DNA from: Aved-18 sp964606665
GTDB lineage: Bacteria; Cyanobacteriota; Vampirovibrionia; Obscuribacterales; Obscuribacteraceae
DNA length: 5,886 nucleotides
Reading direction: 5' to 3'
Assembly: GCA_964606665.1 (NCBI GenBank)
Contig: CAZSHS010000083.1
Coordinates: forward strand, 1-5,886
Within the stretch, counting starts at the first letter, position 1. Every line of letters begins with the position of its first letter. The notes beneath the pieces are model-generated. The model saw nothing but the letters and a program-made list of their open reading frames with translations. It had not been told where the DNA came from and did not search any database. Below are positions 1-4,487 of this stretch, one piece after another. The translations under genes and the position numbers were made by a program.

Positions 1-32
1 TACGGTCCTGGAAAAAACGTCATTACGATCAT
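1..32 (-). CDS. Possible start of a leftward gene, cut by the window edge
   Basis: On the minus strand an ATG at 32-30 lies 8 nt after a GGAG (44-41), which is good Shine-Dalgarno spacing. It opens a frame reading MIVMTFFPGP up to the edge. Another in-frame ATG lies at 38-36, but it is too close to the GGAG. If real, this gene follows the hydrolase (stop at 63) by about 30 nt and would be its operon partner. Only ten residues are visible, so no family can be assigned. This reading competes with the + strand reading of the same bases (1-54), and at most one is likely to be right. Confidence 0.3.
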   Translation of the reverse strand, partial: MIVMTFFPGP

Positions 33-54
33 CGCCATTACTCCGCACCCTTAA
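1..54 (+). CDS. Possible C-terminal end of a rightward gene
   Basis: Frame 1 of the + strand is open from the first base to a TAA at 52-54 and reads YGPGKNVITIIAITPHP. The alternation of beta-type residues looks protein-like. If real, the gene converges on the hydrolase, whose stop lies at 63-65, leaving 8 nt between the stops. Seventeen codons are too few to name a family. It is mutually exclusive, in practice, with the minus-strand start at 32. Confidence 0.3.
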   Translation, partial: YGPGKNVITIIAITPHP

Positions 55-62
55 ATATCCCA

Positions 63-947
63 TTAAACCGAATCGATAAACTTAAGAATTTTACTTTTCA
101 ACTCGTCTGTAATGACAAATTCGTGCCCTTGCTTGGGGATGCGCTCGAACTGTTTGGGCTCGTTGGCGGCGGCATATATCTGTTCGCCATGCCCTACTTC
201 TATGGTTGCGTCATCGACTCCATGCACAATCAAGATTGGCTTCTTCAAAAGTCTAACATTGGCAATGTTGTCGAAATCATATTCGGCCAACAAGAAGTCA
301 GGATATATATTCATGAAGGGAAAAATCTTTTTTGCGGATGCTTTTATCGAAGTGTAAGGCGAAAACAAAATCAATCCAGCGCATGGCTTTTCTGATGCCA
401 CCAATGCCGCCGGTCCAGATCCAAGTGAAGAGCCGTAATGAATTATTTTGTTTGGATCAATCTTGAGTTTATTCACGAGACATTCGTATGCTGAACGCGC
501 ATCATCAGCCATTCCCGCAATAGTTGGCGAACCTTCGCTTTTGCCAAAGCCTGCATAGTCGTAAATAAATCCGCCTTCGTTTTCTTGTAATAGAAAACCG
601 CAAAGTTGGATGTGATAATTATTGTTTCCATACTGCCCGTGGTGCACCAAAATAACGTGATTATTTTTGGCACTTGGAAGATAGATGGCATGCAGGATTT
701 TGCCTGCCTTGTTTTTGAAAAATACTTCTTCGGCGTGACGACCAAACCACTCTGAATGAAACTCATTACTCTTGACCGGCTTGAACAGCACTTTGATGTT
801 GTAGAAGTCGCGATTAACTGTCGGTGCAAAAGTCAGATAAAGAATGGTGATAAAGCTAAGCACCGCAAAGAAGGCAAGACGCAAATAGTATGTCCGCGGC
901 TTTGCTTGCCAAAGAATAGTTGGAGTAGTCGCAGTCTCAGTTTTCAT
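63..947 (-). CDS. Membrane-anchored alpha/beta hydrolase (BEM46/ABHD13/YfhR-like)
   Basis: A 294-residue serine hydrolase of the alpha/beta fold, probably an esterase, acylhydrolase or related enzyme; the substrate cannot be read from sequence. Residues about 22-41 form one hydrophobic segment that should anchor the N-terminus in the membrane. Then follow HHGQYGNN (102-109, oxyanion-hole strand-loop), YDYAGFGKSEG (129-139, typical of the BEM46/ABHD13 group), the nucleophile elbow GSSLGS (172-177, Ser174), HGVDD (242-246, Asp246 the likely acid by alignment with the family HGxxD pattern) and GHEF (274-277, His275). The triad is complete and the length is normal for the family. The ATG at 947 lacks a Shine-Dalgarno sequence. 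Instead a TAAGAT hexamer ends 6 nt upstream, suggesting a leaderless transcript. An out-of-frame ATG lies 4 nt further upstream. The fold call is confident, the function generic. Confidence 0.9.
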   Translation of the reverse strand: MKTETATTPTILWQAKPRTYYLRLAFFAVLSFITILYLTFAPTVNRDFYNIKVLFKPVKSNEFHSEWFGRHAEEVFFKNKAGKILHAIYLPSAKNNHVILVHHGQYGNNNYHIQLCGFLLQENEGGFIYDYAGFGKSEGSPTIAGMADDARSAYECLVNKLKIDPNKIIHYGSSLGSGPAALVASEKPCAGLILFSPYTSIKASAKKIFPFMNIYPDFLLAEYDFDNIANVRLLKKPILIVHGVDDATIEVGHGEQIYAAANEPKQFERIPKQGHEFVITDELKSKILKFIDSV

Positions 948-953
948 CCATCG

Positions 954-982
954 ATCTTATCGACATAACACGCATTTATCTA
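954..982 (-). promoter_or_regulatory. Candidate leaderless promoter of the hydrolase gene
   Basis: Read on the minus strand, TAAGAT (959-954) matches the -10 consensus at 4 of 6 positions. It is preceded, after a 17-nt spacer, by TAGATA (982-977), which matches TTGACA at 4 of 6. Six nt separate the -10 from the ATG, so a standard start site would be the A of the start codon. The -10 sits in a short interrupted palindrome (951-963, arms TCGAT/ATCGA, 3-nt centre). Individual elements are weak; the call rests on the spacing and on the same arrangement at two other genes in the window. Confidence 0.45.
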
Positions 983-992
983 GTTGTGAGCC

Positions 993-1010
993 AACAGTTA
1001 ATTTACTGTT
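993..1010. repeat. Short palindrome AACAGT-N6-ACTGTT upstream of the hydrolase
   Basis: Two 6-bp arms, AACAGT (993-998) and ACTGTT (1005-1010), form a dyad with a 6-nt AT-rich centre. Relative to the proposed hydrolase start site at 947 it lies at about -46 to -63, a usual place for an activator to bind beside a weak -35. Six-bp arms can arise by chance, and no regulator gene is visible nearby. Confidence 0.3.
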
Positions 1011-1155
1011 TCTTCAGCGTCTGTTGGGCATTGCGAGCCAGATCACACTTTGGGTGCCTCAAAGATCACCCTCGAAACCGCCTCAAGGAGGATTCAATAG
1101 CGGCGCTTCTGCCTCATGATGAAAGGGTCGAAGCAATTACGCAGGAGCAAATCCG

Positions 1156-1359
1156 GTGGAGGATAATCAGGCCATGATACTTGCAGAAATAATCCAAATG
1201 ACTGGTTTAGGCGGAAACCTGGTACGGGAAATGCATTTCTTGATGCGCTCCAAGCGTTCTTCCGAGTTTCTTGAAATGGAAGCACTTTATCGCCTGGTGT
1301 TATCTTGCGATGATCTCGATGCAAGATGCGAATGCAAAAAATGCGTCGAAATACTTTAA
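1156..1359 (+). CDS. Possible small Cys-rich hypothetical protein
   Basis: A 67-codon frame starting GTG (1156), preceded by AGGAG (1143-1147) at 8 nt. An alternative ATG at 1174 gives 61 residues, with GGAGG (1158-1162) 11 nt before it. The product is mostly predicted helix with a C-terminal cluster of four cysteines, CDDLDARCECKKC, which could bind a metal or form disulfides. I do not recognise a family. The frame ends 3 nt before the convergent DUF4256 stop. Codon use is ordinary and the two possible ribosome sites favour translation, but no convincing promoter is seen and short frames of this size occur by chance. Confidence 0.42.
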   Translation: MEDNQAMILAEIIQMTGLGGNLVREMHFLMRSKRSSEFLEMEALYRLVLSCDDLDARCECKKCVEIL

Positions 1360-1362
1360 GAC

Positions 1363-1932
1363 TTACACTTTCATCATGCCGCGAAAGCCGCGCACGGCAT
1401 AGTAAGACGAAGCCCCGTTATGATAAACAAACACAGTGTTATAACGTCTGTCGCAGAATAGCGCACCACCCAACTTTCGAATAGCATCGGGTGTCTGAAT
1501 CCAACTGGACGTTTTTAAATCAAACTTTCCAAGCTTCTGCAATTCACGATACTGTTCTTCGGAAAGTATCTCGATGCCCATGGATTCTGCCATTTCGACG
1601 GCGCTTCCTGCGGGTTTATTTTCTTTGCGGGAATCGAGCGCTTCATTGTCGAAGCACAAACTGCGGCGATCTTTGGGTGTTTCGGCAGAACAGTCGACAA
1701 AAAGAAACTCACCAGACTTCTTCTCCTGTCCGATGACATCAGGCTCTCCGCCAGTTCGCTCCATTTCGCTCAATGACCAGAGCTTATCGGGAATGGCTTC
1801 CAATCTCTTTTGCACATCAGACCAGTTTAGACCTTTGTGCCGCCCCGTATTTTTCTCGAAGCGAGTCTTCAAGTCTGCAAGCAATTTCTTGCTTTGCTCA
1901 GGCGATAATTTAGTTTTGGCGGTCTTTTTCAT
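1363..1932 (-). CDS. DUF4256 family protein
   Basis: A 189-residue soluble protein with no signal peptide or membrane segment. From memory of the family it matches DUF4256 along its whole length. The hallmarks are FVDCSAETPKDRRSLCFD (78-95), the DNEALDSRKENKPAGSA stretch (95-111), EQYRELQKLGKFD (126-138), TSSWIQTP (141-148), the very conserved RKLGGALFCDRRY (152-164) and FVYHNGASSYYAVRGFRG near the C-terminus. The biochemical function is unknown. The full open frame runs up to 2088, but the first 52 codons do not match the family, would overlap the divergent DUF4239 gene and contain the promoter. I therefore start at the ATG at 1932 (MKKTAKTKLS). No Shine-Dalgarno precedes it; a TACAAT -10 lies 6 nt upstream, so the mRNA is probably leaderless. 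Confidence 0.9.
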   Translation of the reverse strand: MKKTAKTKLSPEQSKKLLADLKTRFEKNTGRHKGLNWSDVQKRLEAIPDKLWSLSEMERTGGEPDVIGQEKKSGEFLFVDCSAETPKDRRSLCFDNEALDSRKENKPAGSAVEMAESMGIEILSEEQYRELQKLGKFDLKTSSWIQTPDAIRKLGGALFCDRRYNTVFVYHNGASSYYAVRGFRGMMKV

Positions 1933-1938
1933 GCGCAC

Positions 1939-1967
1939 ATTGTACGGACAGGCGCAGGGTCGTTCAA
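1939..1967 (-). promoter_or_regulatory. Promoter of the DUF4256 gene (leaderless)
   Basis: On the minus strand, -35 TTGAAC (1967-1962, 4 of 6 matches), an exact 17-nt spacer and -10 TACAAT (1944-1939, 5 of 6 matches). This is the best sigma70-type promoter in the window. Six nt (GTGCGC) separate the -10 from the ATG at 1932, placing the expected start site on the A of that ATG. This also supports the short start over the longer open frame. Confidence 0.65.
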
Positions 1968-1992
1968 GTGGAGGTTGACAATACCTTAGAAT
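1963..1992 (+). promoter_or_regulatory. Weak candidate promoter of the DUF4239 gene
   Basis: TAGAAT (1987-1992, 5 of 6 to the -10 consensus) lies 18 nt after TTCAAG (1963-1968, poor -35). Transcription would start near 1999 and give a leader of about 25 nt before the ATG at 2024. The -35 would overlap the -35 of the divergent DUF4256 promoter almost completely. A perfect TTGACA occurs at 1975-1980, but nothing like a -10 follows at 16-18 nt. A weak AGGCGG (2011-2016) may serve as ribosome site 7 nt before the start codon. Confidence 0.35.
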
Positions 1993-2023
1993 AGCGACTT
2001 GCTCACCTCTAGGCGGTTCCATA

Positions 2024-2779
2024 ATGACCATAGCGATTATCATCATTTCTGTACTCGTGGTGCTAGCCATCGCCGGACAGTTGCTCACTCACAAGGTTGT
2101 CACCACTGACAAACTAGAGTTGAGCCAGGGGATGATTGAAGCAATGGTAGGCGTAGTTGGGACGCTGTTCTCGCTACTTCTTGGATTACTCGTTGCTAAC
2201 GCCATTGAGAATTACCACGAAATAAGTGTCCAGGTTTCAGCCGAAGCTAATTCACTAGCCAATATTTATAGGTTGTCGGAAGGACTACCTAGCGAGCAAT
2301 CCTTGAAGATTCGCGATTTGTGTATGGATTATAATCACTGCGTCATTAACACCGAGTGGCCACTTATGGGTAAGATGCAAATGGCTCCGCACTGCTGGAA
2401 GGCGTACGGCAATCTTTGGTCGGCATGTGTCAACCTTAAGCCTCAATCTGAGCAGGAATCGAATCTTCAATCTTCGATGCTCGACTGTGCAAAAATACTT
2501 GGTGAAACAAGACGCGCTCGCAGTGTTGTTTGCCAGGCAGAAATCTCACCAATTTTGTGGACCGCTATTTTCTTTGGCTCAATCATTACCATTGTGTTCA
2601 CCTATTTCTTCACCTCGAAGATGGGCGGATGGCATACAATGCTAACCGCCCTCATCGCAATAAGTTTGGGATTGAACATTTGGCTTCTAGCCGCTTACAG
2701 TCTACCTTTCAGTAGTGAACTTAAAATCAAGCCAGTGATTTTCCAGGTACTTGAAGATCAGGTGTTTCAAAAAAAATAG
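2024..2779 (+). CDS. DUF4239 (bestrophin-like) membrane protein
   Basis: A 251-residue integral membrane protein with four hydrophobic segments at about 3-21, 40-60, 177-197 and 205-226. Between the two pairs lies a soluble helical region. The pattern after segment 2 (ENYHEISVQVSAEANSLANIYRLSEGLP, 62-89), with its EA and the run into a conserved LP, is typical of DUF4239. So are the W before segment 3 and the late LPFSSELKIKP (227-237). The family is distantly linked to bestrophin channels, but no transported ion is established. The central domain is Cys-rich for the family (100, 106, 124, 135, 155, 170), which is unusual. It is co-directional with the SulP gene 96 nt downstream, but that gene seems to have its own promoter, so a shared function is only possible. 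Confidence 0.8.
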   Translation: MTIAIIIISVLVVLAIAGQLLTHKVVTTDKLELSQGMIEAMVGVVGTLFSLLLGLLVANAIENYHEISVQVSAEANSLANIYRLSEGLPSEQSLKIRDLCMDYNHCVINTEWPLMGKMQMAPHCWKAYGNLWSACVNLKPQSEQESNLQSSMLDCAKILGETRRARSVVCQAEISPILWTAIFFGSIITIVFTYFFTSKMGGWHTMLTALIAISLGLNIWLLAAYSLPFSSELKIKPVIFQVLEDQVFQKK

Positions 2780-2821
2780 CCTTCAAGCTAAGTAACTTAT
2801 ACCGTTTGGTGTAGTGAAGGC
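2779..2821 (+). terminator. Possible weak terminator or hairpin after the DUF4239 gene
   Basis: GCCTTCA (2779-2785, starting at the last base of the stop codon) is the exact complement of TGAAGGC (2815-2821). CTA (2788-2790) and TAG (2812-2814) can extend the stem with a 2-nt bulge, and ACC-GTTT-GGT forms a small inner hairpin. The loop is long, and only TTTT (2828-2831) follows, so intrinsic termination would be inefficient. Read-through into the SulP gene is plausible. Confidence 0.3.
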
Positions 2822-2846
2822 ACTGGGTTTTGGACGTTTAATATCT

Positions 2847-2862
2847 GTCATATCGTCATATG
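2847..2862 (+). repeat. Tandem 8-bp repeat overlapping the SulP operator
   Basis: GTCATATC (2847-2854) is followed directly by GTCATATG (2855-2862), identical at 7 of 8 positions. The second copy forms the left edge of the 24-bp palindrome, so the first copy could be an extra half-site on the same protein-binding stretch. It may also be a slippage product. Confidence 0.45.
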
Positions 2863-2879
2863 GTAAGATTACCATATGA
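2856..2879. promoter_or_regulatory. Perfect 24-bp interrupted palindrome: candidate operator over the SulP start
   Basis: Arms TCATATGGTAA (2856-2866) and TTACCATATGA (2869-2879) are perfect inverted copies around a 2-nt GA centre. The right arm includes the ATG of the SulP gene (2876-2878). The dyad also encloses the proposed extended -10 (TGGTAAGAT, 2861-2869) and start site. A bound dimeric repressor would therefore block RNA polymerase directly. The length and symmetry resemble operators of TetR, GntR or ArsR type, but no regulator gene is in the window to identify the binder. If the region were transcribed from upstream, the RNA could fold into a 10-bp stem with a 4-nt loop hiding the start codon. 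Confidence 0.7.
2861..2869 (+). promoter_or_regulatory. Extended -10 element for the SulP gene (leaderless)
   Basis: TGG followed by TAAGAT (2864-2869) fits an extended -10 (TGn plus hexamer). No acceptable -35 lies 16-18 nt upstream, as is common for extended -10 promoters. Six nt separate the hexamer from the ATG at 2876, so the predicted mRNA begins at the start codon. The same hexamer at the same spacing precedes the hydrolase gene. The call is tentative because the bases also belong to the palindrome and may be conserved for that reason. Confidence 0.45.
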
Positions 2880-4462
2880 AAGAAAATACCTTCGTTTGCC
2901 GGCTTCGTGAGCTAAGAACTAATGTCTTGGGAGATGTGCTGGGAGGCATAATGACTACCGTTGTGGCTCTTCCAGTAGCAATGGCGTTTGGAGTTGCTTC
3001 TGGACTTGGCGCTGCGGCAGGACTTTACGGAGCGATGGTATGCGGGTTGCTTGCAGGTGTGTTTGGCGGCACTCGGGGGCAACAGTCTGGTCCTACTGGA
3101 CCAATAGCTGTGGTTGTCGCAGCTCTAGTAGCGGCAAATACCGACAAGCTCAGTGTTGTCTTTGCGGCAACCATTTTAGCTGGTGCTCTTCAAATTGTAT
3201 TTGGAAAATTAAAGTGGGGTGACTGGATCAAGCTAGTACCATATCCGGTGATTTCAGGTTTTATGACCGGTATTGCTTTGATAATTATTATCATACATGT
3301 TAACCCCTTTTTTGGAGTAGCAGGTAGCAAGCAAATTTTAACCAGTTTGCAGAGTTATGCAAAAATCCCAGGCGCATACAATTTTGCGGCTCTTTCAATT
3401 GGATGCGCTACAGTAGCAATGATTTATGCACTAAAAGCAATTTCAAAAAAAATTCCAGCTTCGCTTGTGGCTTTGGTGGCTGCCACTCTGGCATGCTCAA
3501 TTTTAAAGTTAGACGTGCCTAAGATTGGTCAAATTCCATCACAATTGCCAACTTTAAATCTTCCTCCAATTGCAATTGAGGACGTGTCTATAGTAATTAG
3601 CGGCGCTTTGACAATAGCCGTATTGGGTTCAATTGATTCCTTGCTTACTTCGTTAATTGCCGAGAAAATGCTTAGAACAAGGCACGATAGTAATCAGGAA
3701 TTAGTTGGGCAAGGTATGGGGAACATGCTTACTGGACTTCTTGGTGGACTTCCAGGAGCCGGCTCAACCACACGCACGCTTGCCAATATTGACGCTGGAG
3801 GTCGCACCGCTCTTAGTGCCATAATTTATTCAATTCTAGTACTATTAGTAATTACCACATTAGGATCTTTGGCGGCACAAATTCCGCTTGCAGCGCTTGC
3901 AGCTATACTTATTATTTTAGGAATTGGCATCGTAGATTGGCGGATGATGGGGCATTTGAAACGCGCGCCTCGCGCAGATGTAATTGTTATGTGCGTGGTG
4001 CTTGCAATGACCGTCTTTTTTGATTTGATTTCTGCGGTGGTCGTTGGTACCTTACTTGCTTGTTTCTTGCATATTAAAAAGTTGTCTGATTCTAAACTTT
4101 CGCTTCATGGGCATGTCGAGGAAGGTGTCTACGTTTACTCATTTCACGGTCCTGTGATTTTCGCTGAGGTAAATACTCTCAATGATGCGCAGGACAATTT
4201 TAATCAAGCACATCAAATTGTTTTCGATTTCGAAAAAGCAGCGTTCGTTGATCAAAGCAGTGCCTATTACTTAAACGATTTGATGCAGCAGCTTAAGGAT
4301 ATGGACAAAACTGTTCAAGTAATTAAGATTAGTCCATCGGTGCGAAAAGAGTTGGAATCGATGCATTGCGATGTCATTTTACAATCGGAAATCGAGCAAG
4401 ATGATTATGCATATAACAAAGTCTCAGCCTTTATGCTTCAACTAAACGAACGAAGCGTTTAG
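2876..4462 (+). CDS. SulP (SLC26) family anion transporter with STAS domain, BicA-like
   Basis: A 528-residue inner-membrane transporter. The transport domain (about 15-400) is many hydrophobic segments. Family signatures are DVLGGIMTTVVALPVAMAFGVASG (20-43), SGPTGP (71-76), YPVISGFMTGI (123-133), GSIDSLLTS (251-259), RHDSNQELVGQGMGN (269-283) and GGRTALSAI (308-316). Residues 405-525 form a cytoplasmic STAS domain, with VDQSSAYYL (458-466) near the usual DSSG position. From memory the transport domain resembles cyanobacterial BicA, the sodium-dependent bicarbonate transporter. Thr74, Asp254 and Thr258 match BicA Thr69, Asp258 and Thr262, residues near its ion and substrate site. Bicarbonate or another small anion is thus likely, but sulfate cannot be excluded. 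The ATG at 2876 is chosen because the conserved helix begins before the next Met (26). There is no Shine-Dalgarno; a palindromic operator covers the start. Confidence 0.93.
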   Translation: MKENTFVCRLRELRTNVLGDVLGGIMTTVVALPVAMAFGVASGLGAAAGLYGAMVCGLLAGVFGGTRGQQSGPTGPIAVVVAALVAANTDKLSVVFAATILAGALQIVFGKLKWGDWIKLVPYPVISGFMTGIALIIIIIHVNPFFGVAGSKQILTSLQSYAKIPGAYNFAALSIGCATVAMIYALKAISKKIPASLVALVAATLACSILKLDVPKIGQIPSQLPTLNLPPIAIEDVSIVISGALTIAVLGSIDSLLTSLIAEKMLRTRHDSNQELVGQGMGNMLTGLLGGLPGAGSTTRTLANIDAGGRTALSAIIYSILVLLVITTLGSLAAQIPLAALAAILIILGIGIVDWRMMGHLKRAPRADVIVMCVVLAMTVFFDLISAVVVGTLLACFLHIKKLSDSKLSLHGHVEEGVYVYSFHGPVIFAEVNTLNDAQDNFNQAHQIVFDFEKAAFVDQSSAYYLNDLMQQLKDMDKTVQVIKISPSVRKELESMHCDVILQSEIEQDDYAYNKVSAFMLQLNERSV

Positions 4463-4469
4463 TTGAAGC
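4435..4469. terminator. Bidirectional hairpin between convergent SulP and aeRF1-like genes
   Basis: A perfect 14-bp inverted repeat (4435-4448 and 4456-4469, left arm GCTTCAACTAAACG) with a 7-nt loop. It covers the last codons of the SulP gene and its TAG stop (4460-4462) and lies 18 nt past the stop of the opposing gene (4488). Its position between convergent genes suggests a shared terminator or 3'-end stabiliser for both mRNAs. Neither strand has a proper run of T after the stem, so classic intrinsic termination is doubtful; the stem may act in RNA protection or in blocking convergent polymerases. Confidence 0.6.
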
Positions 4470-4487
4470 GAATCTTCCAGTTTGTCT

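Larger units (their letters stand above)
948..1155. other. Region without a clear gene between the hydrolase and the small ORF
   Basis: It contains the hydrolase promoter and the AACAGT dyad. A weak + strand frame is open from a GTG at 986 to a TGA at 1175-1177. Its N-terminal part does not look protein-like, but the last 29 residues (from EDSIAALL to RWRIIRP) do. They follow a strong AAGGAGG (1085-1091), yet the only codon at a usable distance is ATA (1097), so I do not call this a gene. The TGA of this frame overlaps the ATG at 1174 (ATGA), an arrangement typical of coupled genes. A remnant or frameshifted gene is possible. Confidence 0.4.

Noticed and set aside
48..85. CTTAA/TTAAG arms around the hydrolase stop as a terminator
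   Set aside because: Only 5 AT-rich pairs with a long loop; too weak to support.
1094..1324. Minus-strand frame of 76 codons opposite the small Cys-rich frame
   Set aside because: It starts with TTG, has no ribosome site and the product lacks protein-like character; it is probably a shadow of the + strand frame.
1321..1362. T-rich stretch (GCATTTTTTGC on the minus strand) as a terminator after DUF4256
   Set aside because: No stable stem precedes the T run in the direction of transcription.
1375..1405. ATGCCG/CGGCAT inverted repeat near the DUF4256 C-terminus
   Set aside because: It lies in conserved coding sequence (AVRGFRG region), so the symmetry is explained by Gly/Arg/Ala codons.
1933..2088. 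Upstream extension of the DUF4256 frame by 52 codons
   Set aside because: The extra residues do not match the family, overlap the start of the divergent DUF4239 gene and include a good promoter ending at the internal ATG at 1932.
2951..4462. Alternative SulP start at Met26, with GGGAGG at 2941-2946
   Set aside because: The ribosome-like site is only 4 nt away and starting there would remove the conserved start of the first transport helix (NVLGDVLGG).
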